64,000 nucleotides of DNA from the NCBI GenBank assembly GCA_016212515.1, contig JACRFZ010000031.1, positions 62,001 through 126,000 of the forward strand. The letters run 5' to 3'. The position numbers and the translations under genes are program-made. Each line of letters begins with the position of its first letter. Within the stretch, counting starts at the first letter, position 1. The notes beneath the pieces were generated by a model. That model saw only the letters and a list, made by a program, of their open reading frames with translations. It was not told the origin of the DNA and did no database searches. This DNA is from Candidatus Melainabacteria bacterium (GTDB lineage: Bacteria; Cyanobacteriota; Vampirovibrionia; Obscuribacterales; Obscuribacteraceae). Below are positions 43,710 through 52,801 of this stretch, piece after piece.

Positions 43710-44513
43710 TTAGTTGCCCGGTATGGTTCTGCCGCCCTGGGGTCTACCCATTTCGTTTTCCAGAATGTAACGGGCATTCTCGGCGCTGCCCAGGTAGCGT
43801 CCGGAGTAGACGAATTGTTCAAATGCAGCCGGGAAGTCGGTCTGGGAGAGAGCAACTTCTTCGGGGCTGTAATATCCCACAAACTGACCGTGGACGGTGG
43901 CCGGTTGATAGCCTTCGCCAGGCGGTGGTGGGAGTCCGTTGCCGCTGCCCGGGTCGCCGCCGCCTCCCGATGAGATTGTGCCGCCGACTACACCCTGCAC
44001 TACCGCTGCTGCGGCTGCCTGCCCGAGAGCGGCTGCGTCCAGGTTCTCGCCTCCCCAGTGCATGGGTGGTCGGCCCCGGTTGGTGTCGGACCACTCGGCT
44101 CCGATGTATTCGTCACCGCCCCAGGCGTCCGGCATGACACTGCCGTGACCGGTAGTCAGCCCCTGGTTGCGTATGCCCTGGATGCCGGTGTCAATGCGGT
44201 GAGCTTTGCTGAATCCGAAATAGGGAGGCAAGCCGTTGGCGCCTTCATCCCCATAAATATGTTCGGCGTGGCCGCCGGCTTGATCTACAAAGCTATCCAT
44301 GCGCACCGGCGGTAACTGGCGGCGCTGGCCCGCTTGCCCGCCCATGAGTTGCCTCAAGACCTGTCCCGATACTATGTCTCCCACGCTTTGAGCCTGGGCT
44401 GGTAATTGTTGCAAGCTTAGAAGGGTCAGGAGAGCCAGTGACATAACCGGCTTAATTGACACAGCTTGTCTTTCTTGCTTGGGAATGAGGTGGGCGCCTC
44501 TTTGACTGAACAT
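43710..44513 (-). CDS. Secreted Gly-rich protein, third gene of a cluster
   Basis: A 267-residue protein with a late signal peptide (MSLALLTLLSLQQLPAQA, before QSVGD) after a 23-residue hydrophilic extension. The mature part has a hydrophilic region, an Ala-rich helix (AAALGQAAAAAVVQGVV), a Gly/Pro linker and a C-terminal helical segment (EEVALSQTDFPAAFEQFVYS). I recognise no domain. AGAGGC stands eight bases before ATG 44513, which supports the long form. It shares the AQS cleavage context with the two genes upstream, and the three probably form one operon. Confidence 0.75.
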   Translation of the reverse strand: MFSQRGAHLIPKQERQAVSIKPVMSLALLTLLSLQQLPAQAQSVGDIVSGQVLRQLMGGQAGQRRQLPPVRMDSFVDQAGGHAEHIYGDEGANGLPPYFGFSKAHRIDTGIQGIRNQGLTTGHGSVMPDAWGGDEYIGAEWSDTNRGRPPMHWGGENLDAAALGQAAAAAVVQGVVGGTISSGGGGDPGSGNGLPPPPGEGYQPATVHGQFVGYYSPEEVALSQTDFPAAFEQFVYSGRYLGSAENARYILENEMGRPQGGRTIPGN

Positions 44514-44573
44514 ATCTGCTTGCCTCTTGAATTACTAACTTGCCTAAGTGTTTTGCTTTCCTTGAAATACTGA

Positions 44574-45209
44574 TTAGAAGCCGCTGCCGAAAGTTCCCAG
44601 ACCGGGAATGGAGCCGCCTACGGTACCGCCATTGCCGCCGAAGGTACCGCCGAAGCTGCCGTTACCAATGGAGCCGCCGCTGATGCCGTCGGCGCCCACG
44701 GTCAGACCGCCTCTGACATCGCCGATGCGGCTCACCACCTGACCGGTACTCGGCACTACTGAGATGTGTCCGCCGGGAACCATCGTTGTGATAGCCTGGT
44801 CGAGACGGCTGGTGAATTGGGGACCGGGATTCTGCTGGTTGCCGAAGCCGAAGATGGGAGCCAGTCCACCTGAGGAAGTGAGCGGTAACTCCAGTCCGAA
44901 GGGATGCATGGGGCTGTTCAGCCTCATGTCACGGTTGTAGAGCTGCTTGGTGCTGAATGCTGTTTCACGCTTGTCGTAAACGGAATAATCGGAGGGAGAG
45001 GCTCCGGTGGCATAGCTGCCCCGGTCGATATCGCCCTTGGCGCCGAGGGAATTCTCGGCCTGGCCGAAATTACGAGAGACATAACCCATATCTCGGTTTG
45101 TCGGCATCAAGCCGGATGTGTCATAGCTCTGAGCCAGCACCGCTTGTGGTGCGCACCAGAAAGAGATTGCGGCACCGATCAATATTGCTCGTCTAACAAT
45201 TTTGCTCAT
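44574..45209 (-). CDS. Secreted Gly-rich protein, second gene of a cluster
   Basis: A 211-residue protein with a signal peptide (AILIGAAISFWCAPQAVLA, cut before QSYDT). The mature protein is hydrophilic with many Ser, Gly and Asn; the last 45 residues are repetitive (GGSIGNGSFGGTFGGNGG), like a beta-rich surface protein. No domain recognised. GAGG stands ten bases before ATG 45209. It lies 29 bases after the first gene of the cluster. Confidence 0.75.
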   Translation of the reverse strand: MSKIVRRAILIGAAISFWCAPQAVLAQSYDTSGLMPTNRDMGYVSRNFGQAENSLGAKGDIDRGSYATGASPSDYSVYDKRETAFSTKQLYNRDMRLNSPMHPFGLELPLTSSGGLAPIFGFGNQQNPGPQFTSRLDQAITTMVPGGHISVVPSTGQVVSRIGDVRGGLTVGADGISGGSIGNGSFGGTFGGNGGTVGGSIPGLGTFGSGF

Positions 45210-45238
45210 TTTATAGAGGCCTCGCTGAAAGCAGAAGG

Positions 45239-45925
45239 TTATGGTCCGAAACCGGCGCTGGATCTGGTGACGGTGTTGAAGTCGACGGAGCCTGTTGAGA
45301 CTCGCGGCAGCATTTGCCGTCCGCTTCCGATGAAGCCCCCGGTCAGTCTGCGGCCGAGATCATCGATGAGGTTGTTACCGGCACGAGTCAGACCGTACAT
45401 ACTGTCGTAATACTGTTGGGGACCGGCGGTGAAGCCGTAATCCATGTGTCCGCTGTTGGTGGCAGTGACCGGCATGGGGGCATTGCTGAAGCTGTTGGGA
45501 GCCATGAGACCGGTCTGGGTGCCGGAGAGACCGAAGTTGGAACCACGCCCGTCGAGGGGATTGTTGCTGCCCGTGGTCATTCCGTCTTGGATATTTCCCA
45601 TGCCCTGGTTGCCGTAACCGGTGCGGAAGCTGGTGCGGCCGATGGTACCGCTGTCTCCCAGAGAAGCAGGTCCGCTGGTGAGGGCGAAGCCGGGACCGCC
45701 GCCGCCTATTTGAATCGAATCGCCCGTAGCTCCATTTGAAAGTACACCGGTGGGACCGTTGGCTCCCATGGTGACACCGCCTGTGGCGCCGCCGCCCAGG
45801 TCAAAGGACCCGTCAATGGATTGGGCTTGGACCGCCGTCGCCGAGGCGCATGCCGCAAGGACGGAGAGGAAGGCTCCTCCCAGAAAGGCTTTGGTTCTTG
45901 GAAACTTAAAAGTATGATTTTTCAT
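45239..45925 (-). CDS. Secreted Gly-rich protein, first gene of a cluster
   Basis: A 228-residue protein with a signal peptide (AFLGGAFLSVLAACASATAVQA, cut before QSIDG). The mature protein is rich in Gly, Ser, Asn and Thr with GGGATGGVTMGANGPTG at its start and irregular repeats. The signal also contains LAAC, which could be a lipobox, but AVQA is the better Sec site. No domain recognised. It heads a three-gene run of secreted proteins and may share translation with a 62-codon frame just upstream. Confidence 0.75.
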   Translation of the reverse strand: MKNHTFKFPRTKAFLGGAFLSVLAACASATAVQAQSIDGSFDLGGGATGGVTMGANGPTGVLSNGATGDSIQIGGGGPGFALTSGPASLGDSGTIGRTSFRTGYGNQGMGNIQDGMTTGSNNPLDGRGSNFGLSGTQTGLMAPNSFSNAPMPVTATNSGHMDYGFTAGPQQYYDSMYGLTRAGNNLIDDLGRRLTGGFIGSGRQMLPRVSTGSVDFNTVTRSSAGFGP

Positions 45926-46110
45926 TGGCTGGCCACCTGATGACCTGAAGCTGTAAGCCGATTGTCTAGTAAGAAGGACGGAACTGCTTCCGTACCCTTA
46001 GCACCTGATGAGAGAGCATCCAAAGAACGATAGATTGAAGCCCGGGGATAATTCCCGTTGGGATTTTCCTTGGATACACCCTTTATAGATTGTGCCCGGA
46101 AATTGGGCAC
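45922..46110 (-). CDS. Doubtful 62-residue frame before the secreted-protein cluster
   Basis: A short frame whose TGA overlaps the ATG of the next gene (ATGA), as in a coupled upstream cistron. Its product (for example YRSLDALSSGAKGTEAVPS) is hydrophilic with no domain. The start codon has no clear ribosome binding site. The overlap is the only argument in favour; a chance open frame in the leader is about as likely. Confidence 0.25.
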   Translation of the reverse strand: MPNFRAQSIKGVSKENPNGNYPRASIYRSLDALSSGAKGTEAVPSFLLDNRLTASGHQVASQ

Positions 46111-46266
46111 CTGAATCGGGCGCTAATTGGAAAGATAGTAAGCTTCAACCCCTTCATTGTCAATAGGTTCTTTTGTTTGCAAGGTTAAATCCGGAACGCC
46201 CAGTTACCGGCTAGGATGGGCTGTCTGTGCTAGTGTAGTCAAGTTCGTCTGACCGGGGAGTTATCC
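45926..46266. other. Divergent promoter region upstream of tsaD
   Basis: The 341 bases between the secreted-protein cluster and tsaD hold only the doubtful frame above. Promoters for both directions are expected here, but I see no hexamer pair I would defend. No repeat or hairpin stands out. Confidence 0.4.
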
Positions 46267-47277
46267 TTGCTTTACCTTGGAATTGAGACTAGCTGCGACG
46301 AAACCGCCTGTGCCCTGGTGGAGGACGGCCGCAAACTCATTTCGGGACGCCTGGTTTCGCAGACCGAGGTGCATAAAGCCTTCGGTGGTGTGGTGCCGGA
46401 AGTCGCAGCCAGGCGACATCTAGAAGTTTTTAATGGACTTCTGAACGAGATGTTCGAAGAAGCTTGTCTCAAGCTCTCTTTGCCCCTGCGGGGCGACAAT
46501 GAAAATGGACTATTGGCACAAATTGGAGCTGTAGCCTGTACCAACGGTCCGGGTTTGATTGGTACGCTCCTGGTGGGTTTGGCTGGTGCCAAAACCCTTG
46601 CCTGGGCCCTGCAGAAGCCACTACTTGCCGTCGATCACATCCAGGCTCATGTCTGCGCCAACTACATAGATTCCGACCTGGCACCGCCCTTTGTGGCCCT
46701 GGTGGTTAGCGGCGGGCATACGCAGATTATGCACTTCAGCTCTTATAAGGAGTTCGCAGTACTCGGTCAAACTCTCGACGATGCCTCCGGTGAGGCCTAT
46801 GACAAAGTGGCCCGCTTACTGGGCTTGGGTTATCCAGGGGGACCGGCTATTGACAAGCTGGCTGCTACGGGAAACCCCAGGGCCTATAATTTCCCGGAAG
46901 GCCGGGTGGAAGGGCTCAACTTTTCCTTTAGTGGGTTAAAGACGGCGGTGATGCGCACTATGGAAAACCATAGCGGCGCGGTCAATGTAGCCGACGTGGC
47001 TGCCTCCTTCCAGGATGCGGTTAATCGGGTGCTATTCAAGAAAACAGTGAACTGTGCCAGAGAACTGGGGTTGAATCGCATTGTTCTGGCCGGCGGCGTC
47101 GCCGCCAATAGCGATCTGAGACGCCGCTTCAGTGAACTGTCTGAAGCCGGTACTTATCGAGTTTATCGACCGCCCCTCTCCCTTTGTACGGACAATGCGG
47201 CAATGGTAGCCAGTGCCGCCTTCTTTAGCGGTGTTCCGGCTCCTCTCTCGATCGGTGCATACTCAAGGGGCGCCTAG
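46267..47277 (+). CDS. tsaD: tRNA threonylcarbamoyladenosine transferase TsaD
   Basis: A 336-residue TsaD (Kae1/YgjD) protein, which transfers the threonylcarbamoyl group to A37 of ANN-decoding tRNAs. The ASKHA fold is clear: LGIETSCDETACALVEDG at the N-terminus, FGGVVPEVAARRHLE, metal ligands in DHIQAHVCANY, VSGGHTQI, LDDASGEAYDKVARLLGLGYPGG split over two motifs, and AGGVAANSDLRRRF. GGGGAG stands seven bases before the TTG 46267 start. The gene is universal and of normal length. It stands alone after the divergent secreted-protein cluster. Confidence 0.97.
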   Translation: MLYLGIETSCDETACALVEDGRKLISGRLVSQTEVHKAFGGVVPEVAARRHLEVFNGLLNEMFEEACLKLSLPLRGDNENGLLAQIGAVACTNGPGLIGTLLVGLAGAKTLAWALQKPLLAVDHIQAHVCANYIDSDLAPPFVALVVSGGHTQIMHFSSYKEFAVLGQTLDDASGEAYDKVARLLGLGYPGGPAIDKLAATGNPRAYNFPEGRVEGLNFSFSGLKTAVMRTMENHSGAVNVADVAASFQDAVNRVLFKKTVNCARELGLNRIVLAGGVAANSDLRRRFSELSEAGTYRVYRPPLSLCTDNAAMVASAAFFSGVPAPLSIGAYSRGA

Positions 47278-47491
47278 GTTTCGGCTTCTAGACTGCTTCT
47301 TAGGGGGCAATCGTGCTAAGGAGATTGCCATATTTCTATGGTGCTAACCCCAGGGCGTGGGTTTGTGATATGCGGTGCCAATCTGTTCGTGATACCATTG
47401 CATTATCGTCGCAACTCTTGTCAGCCTTTTACTAAGCTTCTGCCTGTTTAACGCTTGACTAAGGAAACCCCTATATCACAGGTGGCATGCC

Positions 47492-47836
47492 ATGGTTTTC
47501 CAGGATAAGGACATTAATTGTCGGGACTGTAATAAGACTTTCGTGTTCTCTGCCGGGGAGCAAGAGTTCTTCCACACAAAAGGCTTGGTGAACGAGCCCA
47601 AGCGTTGTCCCAATTGTCGAATCTTAATGCGCGTGCAGCGAAACGGAGAAGATCCCGGTCGCACAGCCGAAGTCGCTTGTGCCGAGTGCGGTTCGCCCAC
47701 CCGGGTGCCGTTCCAGCCCAAGGGCTATAAGCCGGTTTACTGCACATATTGCTTCCGCACCCGCAAAGGCGGTGCTGAAGATGATGCAGCCAAAGAACCG
47801 GATACCGAAACAATTTCGCAGACTGCCAGCGCCTGA
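47492..47836 (+). CDS. Zinc-ribbon protein (CxxC type)
   Basis: A 114-residue protein with three or four CxxC pairs: CRDC and CPNC in the first module (DINCRDCNKTFVFSAGEQEF, EPKRCPNCR) and CAEC and CTYC in the second (ACAECGSPTRVPFQP, PVYCTYCF). The first module is the zinc-ribbon family that begins with a QDK-x-LxCRDC pattern, and the second is the CxxC-x20-CxxC domain common in Cyanobacteria and Chloroflexi. Both probably bind zinc. Function unknown; possibly nucleic-acid binding. The C-terminus is acidic. Confidence 0.88.
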   Translation: MVFQDKDINCRDCNKTFVFSAGEQEFFHTKGLVNEPKRCPNCRILMRVQRNGEDPGRTAEVACAECGSPTRVPFQPKGYKPVYCTYCFRTRKGGAEDDAAKEPDTETISQTASA

Positions 47837-48101
47837 CTCGATACTGATCAGGCCGCACCGCTTCGATTACGCTTGGGCGATTAAAGGCCTCAGGAAATTT
47901 TGGGCCAATTGTTACCACTTGGTTTGCTCGGGGCACAGTGAGATTAGCCCAATTCGGAATCTTCTTTTCTCTAATCTCTAAAGAATTTGTTTCCCATCTA
48001 TCAAACCTTGTATTTTGTAGCCGTAATGGGTGCGTATAATAGCTCTGTATCTCAGAAGCGCTTCATGGAAACCAAGCGCTTGTGGTTAGGTTAGGAGTCG
48101 C

Positions 48102-48554
48102 ATGCCAGAAAATACAGAAGCCTGTCCCAGTTGTGGACGTCCCACTCCGGTAGGCACCCGCTGTGTCTACTGCGCGACCGTCACCGACCTGGATCTCAAG
48201 AGCTTGCAGCTCGACTATCTCAAGCAGTCTGATTCCAAGGCTCCCGAAGAGCCCATTCAGAACACCGTGGTGGTGGTGGTTCAGAAAACCGGGCAGAGAT
48301 ACTCGCTCAAAACTTCTAAAGTCAAAATCGGACGCGACCCCTCCAATCAGGTTGTCATTCCTGATGACACATTCACCTCCCGGCACCATGCCTGGATTAC
48401 CTTTGAAGAAGGCGATTTCTGGATTGAAGATCTGGGTTCCACCAATGGCACATTGCTGAATGGGCATCCTGTGGTGAAACGGCAGGTGCTTTCGGCCGGT
48501 GACAAAGTTCGTGTGGGTCACACCGAACTGACGTTTGAAGTTGAGAAGAACTAG
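48102..48554 (+). CDS. FHA-domain protein with N-terminal zinc ribbon
   Basis: A 150-residue protein. The N-terminus has CPSCGRPTPVGTRCVYC, a zinc ribbon. The rest is a forkhead-associated domain with KIGRDPSNQVVIPDD, SRHHAWI and GSTNGTLLNG, the Arg, Ser and Asn residues that contact phosphothreonine. It would read phosphorylation by Ser/Thr kinases such as the one at 36716. AGGAG stands before ATG 48102. It is followed 21 bases later by the J-like/MshEN gene, surely in one operon. Confidence 0.93.
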   Translation: MPENTEACPSCGRPTPVGTRCVYCATVTDLDLKSLQLDYLKQSDSKAPEEPIQNTVVVVVQKTGQRYSLKTSKVKIGRDPSNQVVIPDDTFTSRHHAWITFEEGDFWIEDLGSTNGTLLNGHPVVKRQVLSAGDKVRVGHTELTFEVEKN

Positions 48555-48575
48555 GTTAAAAGGTGGTCCAGGGTA

Positions 48576-49385
48576 ATGGCTGATGCAGGCGGAGCAAACA
48601 GAATTGAGCTGGAAAGCCAGATTTTGTGTGCCGCTCTCAGGCAGAGCTGGGCTGATAACGATGTCACCGGCCAGGTCAATTCCTGTAGCGAGTTGTATCA
48701 GCTTTTTCCTGACCTGGTGCCTGACCTGAGACCCAATCAGACCGAGACACCGCGTAATCTCTACCACGTTCTGGCTATTGATTGCGACGTGCCGCCTTCC
48801 ATAGTTGTGGCCGGTTTCTTCAAGGCCGCCAAGCAGTTTCTCCGGCAGGGCAGCCCCAAGGATCGCAAAGAAGAGTATTACAGGGTGCTGGATGCCGGCT
48901 TTATCCTGCGCAAACCCCGTCTACGGTTGAGTCACGATCTGATCGTCAGCCGCGGTGAGCTTGTTGCGGCCGAAATGATACCGGACGACGGAACCTTCGA
49001 GCTTATTATCGAGCAGGAAGTGCGCCTGCCTCAGCCTCTGATGGTTACAACCCAGCCTATAGTCCATCAGCCGCTGCCCATGCTGGTGGAGCTCATGAAA
49101 GAGGCACAGTTTATCGGTGCGGCAGAAGTACAGGCTCTCACCAATCAGATGCGCAGTTTCCCCGATGTGGCCCTTGCCGACCTGGTGCTTTCCGCCGGCT
49201 ACGTGACCGACTCGGAGATGAAGTCTTTGCAGTTGGCTGAGTATCTTCTCAGCCAGGGCAAAATCAACATGGGTCAGTTTTGTGTTGCCATGTATGACGA
49301 GCGCATGACCGGTGTCAAGATGGCTGAGTCCCTGCAAGTAAGGGGCTGGTTGGAAACGCAGGTCTCCCCGTATCGCAAGGATTAG
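48576..49385 (+). CDS. J-like and MshEN-like two-domain protein
   Basis: A 269-residue protein. The first half contains a stretch like a DnaJ domain (RNLYHVLAIDCDVPPSIVVA, then FKAAKQFLRQGSPKD and DAGFILRKPRLRLSHDL) but without the HPD tripeptide, so it should not stimulate Hsp70. The second half has motifs like the GspE/MshE N-terminal domain (VALADLVLSAGYVTDSEMKS, LLSQGKINMGQFCVAMYD). Both assignments rest on pattern only. The gene follows the FHA gene and probably acts in the same signalling unit. The MshEN-like part links it with the protein at 31936. Confidence 0.8.
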   Translation: MADAGGANRIELESQILCAALRQSWADNDVTGQVNSCSELYQLFPDLVPDLRPNQTETPRNLYHVLAIDCDVPPSIVVAGFFKAAKQFLRQGSPKDRKEEYYRVLDAGFILRKPRLRLSHDLIVSRGELVAAEMIPDDGTFELIIEQEVRLPQPLMVTTQPIVHQPLPMLVELMKEAQFIGAAEVQALTNQMRSFPDVALADLVLSAGYVTDSEMKSLQLAEYLLSQGKINMGQFCVAMYDERMTGVKMAESLQVRGWLETQVSPYRKD

Positions 49386-49586
49386 GGCGTTACTTAGCCT
49401 TCGGTCCAATTTTGTATATGTCGTAAGTGCAGTAGGGAAAGACTAAAACCTACTCAGGTACTTGATTTCGCCGGGATTTCAAGTCTTTTGATGTTACAAT
49501 CTATCGGCTTGATTGTGGACTTTGCAAGCCCACGGTCCGGTTGGTAATACCCTCAGGAATCTCCTGGTTGTCAGGGCTTTTCTTCC

Positions 49587-51218
49587 ATGCCCTCCGCTAG
49601 CATAGATGCCGCTTATCCTCGCCATGGGTTTCGAGCTCAGGGGCGAGTCGGTCGCTTGCAGCCTAAATTGGGCGACTTCAATCTTTCCACCCCCAAGCAG
49701 GGTGCGGTCAGAGCCTCCAGTCCGGAGGCATTTCGTGAACGTCTGCTGGATTATTTGAGCCAGAGCGCCACTTTGACAGAGAAGGCTCTCCTGGAAGCCG
49801 GAACGGTTGCCTCGACCGGTTCCAGTTCACGGGCGGCCCGTATGCTCGATGCCTGGTTGAAAGGGCGGCAGGGCATTGATAAAGGCAGCCGCTCCACAAA
49901 TACTAGCGCTGCTCCCGTGGCCAGGGCCCACGTGGCTGCGCCAAGTTTCGCCTCCAATCAGGTGACGAGCGGGCGCTTGGCCGGCGAAGCGGGCAGTACC
50001 TGGGCAGCTCTTTCGGCTGCCGTAGCCAGGCAGGCCGAAAACGGCGCCCCCGCCTCCCCGGCTCCTGATGCTCCTGCCGCAGTGGGCAGTCGGCGCAGGG
50101 AGGAAGGCGATGGAGAGCTTGATTTAGATCTGGAATTGGCCCTCGGTCTGGAGCCAGGCGAGGTCCACGCTTCCGGCCTCGATGGGGTTGCAAATACCGA
50201 CGCCGGCTTGTCTGACGGCGACTTCGATTTTGATGGCGATGAGTCGGATTCGGACTTCGTATACATGCCCAAGGCCCAGTACGATCTGGAGGACAGGCTC
50301 CCGGATTGGGCTCCCCGTAGGCTCTATGGAGAGCCATCTGAGTGTCAGGTGGAGCCTGCCGCCAGCAAATTTTTCAGCCCCGGCGGTGATCCCGGGCATG
50401 AGCGCACCGATGAATTTTTGGGAGCATACGGCCCGCAGGAACGGCGTAAGCGCCTGTCCGGGCAGCGAGCGCCGGCGCCCCTGGCCATTAGTCCCGAGGG
50501 TAATCGTGGCGACCGCATGGAGACTTTTCCCGGTGGCGCCTCCATGGTCAAAGACGGCCTGGGCCGGGTGAAGGAAATTCGCACCACCAGAGGTGAGCGT
50601 CTGGAATTCTATTACGATGGCAAAGGTCACCTGGTGTCCTTTGTGCGTATCGACGCTGAGGGTAATATCCATTCTCGTGCCGATCAAGACCGGCACGGGG
50701 TTCTGGTCCGTGATGGCAATGGAAGAGTGCGAGCCCAGGGTGAAGCCATCCACGTGGATCCTTTTGGTTGTGTTTCTATCTCCAGACAGGACGGTCAGTA
50801 CTGGAGTCTTGATCTGGTGCGCTCCGTGCACATTGAACGGCGGCTTTTAGCAGATGAATTCGGCAAGTGGGTATCCATGACGGCACTCTTTAGTGCAGAC
50901 GGATTTCGCATGGCCACTCGCTTCAGCCCGGTGGATGTGGAGCAGATGAAACGTTCGCAGTCGGGAGTCGGCACTGCCGGTGGTGTGGATCTGGTTAAAC
51001 CCCATTTGCGCAGCGGGCATGGTCGCTATCGCTTCTATGGCAGAGACGGCAGTGTGATTGAATTCTGTTCCGACCGCGACCTGGAGCAGTTGAAACCCTC
51101 AGGCGTGATGCCGCCAGGCTCTCGACCGGTTATAGACAAGCACTGGGGACGAAGGCAAGCTGGAACTGCCTGGGAGTCACTGCGGGAGTATCTCTCCAAC
51201 TACCTGACGCCGACCTGA
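49587..51218 (+). CDS. RHS/YD-like protein without signal peptide
   Basis: A 543-residue protein. Residues 1-300 are low complexity with acidic runs (DLDLELALGLEPGE, DGDFDFDGDESDSDF). The C-terminal part holds a few RHS/YD-like units (MVKDGLGRVKEIRTTRGERL, FYYDGKGHLVSFVRIDAEGN, RDGNGRVRAQGEAIHVDPFG). No toxin domain is visible and the protein is too short for an RHS cage. No Sec signal is present. The family appears several times in this window (compare 56366). The start ATG 49587 has a weak AGGG. Confidence 0.75.
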   Translation: MPSASIDAAYPRHGFRAQGRVGRLQPKLGDFNLSTPKQGAVRASSPEAFRERLLDYLSQSATLTEKALLEAGTVASTGSSSRAARMLDAWLKGRQGIDKGSRSTNTSAAPVARAHVAAPSFASNQVTSGRLAGEAGSTWAALSAAVARQAENGAPASPAPDAPAAVGSRRREEGDGELDLDLELALGLEPGEVHASGLDGVANTDAGLSDGDFDFDGDESDSDFVYMPKAQYDLEDRLPDWAPRRLYGEPSECQVEPAASKFFSPGGDPGHERTDEFLGAYGPQERRKRLSGQRAPAPLAISPEGNRGDRMETFPGGASMVKDGLGRVKEIRTTRGERLEFYYDGKGHLVSFVRIDAEGNIHSRADQDRHGVLVRDGNGRVRAQGEAIHVDPFGCVSISRQDGQYWSLDLVRSVHIERRLLADEFGKWVSMTALFSADGFRMATRFSPVDVEQMKRSQSGVGTAGGVDLVKPHLRSGHGRYRFYGRDGSVIEFCSDRDLEQLKPSGVMPPGSRPVIDKHWGRRQAGTAWESLREYLSNYLTPT

Positions 51219-51314
51219 AATGGTCCGGCTACCGGCCGCGCCAGGCGCTGAAGAAATGGAAGACAGAGACCGGCTTTGAATACAAACTCGGCAAGACAGA
51301 CAAGAAAGGGGTAA

Positions 51315-52790
51315 GTGGTGGAAGCAATTAGATTTGGGACTGACGGCTGGCGAGCCATCATTGCCGAGGACTTTACTTTCACCAATGTGGAGCGAGCGGC
51401 TTTCGCCATCGGGCTCTACATCAAGGAAACCTATGTGAATGTTTCCGGTGGCGAGACGCTGCCGGTTTTGCTCGGCTATGATACCCGCTTCCTGGCCGAC
51501 CAGTTTGCGCTGCGTGCCGCACGGGTGCTTATGGCCATGGGGTTGACGGTAAGACTGGCCAGCCGCGATATACCTACCCCTTGCATTGCCTGGGCTACAC
51601 AACACGAGCCCACCGGCGGTGCACTGCAATTCACGGCCAGTCACAATCCCCCCGAATATTGCGGCGTCAAATACATTCCCCCTTACGCCGGGCCCGCCAC
51701 CAACGACATCACCGCCAAGATAACCGAGAATCTAAAACATATTCCGGCTAGCGGCCCCGAGCTGGCACCTTATGGTTATGCCGATTCGCACAGCTCCCTC
51801 AGTCATCTTCAGCCGCCGACCTTTGATGCTTCCGAACCGTATATGGTGGCGCTGTCTCGGCTTGTCGATCTGGAGCGGCTGAAAAAGTCAGGGTTGAAAG
51901 TGGCTTTTGATGCCCTTTACAGTACCAGTCGCGGTTACATGGATGCTATGCTGGAGCGAGCCGGACTTGAATACAAAGGCTTGCATATGCAGCGGGACCC
52001 TCTCTTCGGCGGCGGTATGCCCGAACCCAAGCCGGAGTATCTTAAGGATCTCAGTGCCCTGGTGCAGTCTGAGAAATTCAATCTGGGCATAGCTACCGAT
52101 GGAGACGCGGATCGCTTTGCGGTGGTGGATGACCGGGGCGTTTTCTTTACTCCCAATCAACTGCTCTGTCTTCTCACCAGACACCTGTACAAGAACCACG
52201 GTATGACCGGCGCCGTGGTGCGCAACCTGACCACCACCCACATGCTCGATCACGTGGCCGCCAAGTATGGTCTCGAACTGATTGAGACGCCTGTGGGCTT
52301 CAAATACATCGGCGAGAAGATGCGCAGTGTGGATGTTTTGATCGGTGGGGAAGAGTCGGGCGGCGTTTCCATTAAGGGGCACATTCCTGAAAAAGATGGA
52401 ATTCTCGCTAATCTACTGGTAATTGAAATGCTGGCCATGGAAGGAAAGCCTCTGTGCGAGATCTGGGCAGACTTGGAAGCGGAGGTGGGAGTCAAGTTTT
52501 ACCAGCGGCGTGGCGATCTGCACCTGACAAAGCAGACCCAGAAGATTTTGCTCGAGCACCTGGCCCGGCATCCCTTCGAAAGCCTGGGCGGGCGCCCTCT
52601 GGCAAGGGTGAGCAAACTCGATGGTCTTAAGCTCTATTACGATGAGGATAATTGGCTTTTAATCCGTCCTTCCGGCACGGAACCGGTCATACGCGTATCT
52701 GGTGAGGGTACTTCCGAGCCATTAATTGATTCGCTCATGCTTGACTTCAAACGGCAAATAGACGAAATTCTTATGGGTGCAACCGTCTAA
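51315..52790 (+). CDS. Phosphoglucomutase/phosphomannomutase family protein
   Basis: A 491-residue alpha-D-phosphohexomutase. The phosphoserine loop is FTASHNPPEYCGVK, the metal loop DGDADRFAVVD, the sugar loop GGEESGGVS, and the phosphate loop RPSGTEPVIRVSGEG. It should isomerise hexose 1- and 6-phosphates; glucose, mannose or glucosamine cannot be told apart here. GTG 51315 and GTG 51318 both fit, with AAGGGG upstream. It is followed eleven bases later by the DivIC/FtsB-like gene. Confidence 0.93.
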   Translation: MVEAIRFGTDGWRAIIAEDFTFTNVERAAFAIGLYIKETYVNVSGGETLPVLLGYDTRFLADQFALRAARVLMAMGLTVRLASRDIPTPCIAWATQHEPTGGALQFTASHNPPEYCGVKYIPPYAGPATNDITAKITENLKHIPASGPELAPYGYADSHSSLSHLQPPTFDASEPYMVALSRLVDLERLKKSGLKVAFDALYSTSRGYMDAMLERAGLEYKGLHMQRDPLFGGGMPEPKPEYLKDLSALVQSEKFNLGIATDGDADRFAVVDDRGVFFTPNQLLCLLTRHLYKNHGMTGAVVRNLTTTHMLDHVAAKYGLELIETPVGFKYIGEKMRSVDVLIGGEESGGVSIKGHIPEKDGILANLLVIEMLAMEGKPLCEIWADLEAEVGVKFYQRRGDLHLTKQTQKILLEHLARHPFESLGGRPLARVSKLDGLKLYYDEDNWLLIRPSGTEPVIRVSGEGTSEPLIDSLMLDFKRQIDEILMGATV

Positions 52791-52801
52791 AAGGGAAGAC
52801 G

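Noticed and set aside
48063..48767. A 234-codon frame antisense to the FHA gene and the start of the next
   Set aside because: The FHA motifs on the plus strand are unambiguous, and the antisense product has no recognisable feature.
50124..50831. A 235-codon frame antisense to the RHS-like gene at 49587
   Set aside because: No domain, no ribosome site, and the plus-strand gene has recognisable YD-like units across this region.
49587..51218. Complete RHS polymorphic toxin
   Set aside because: Too short, without the RHS core motif, signal or a variable toxin tail, and without an immunity gene downstream.
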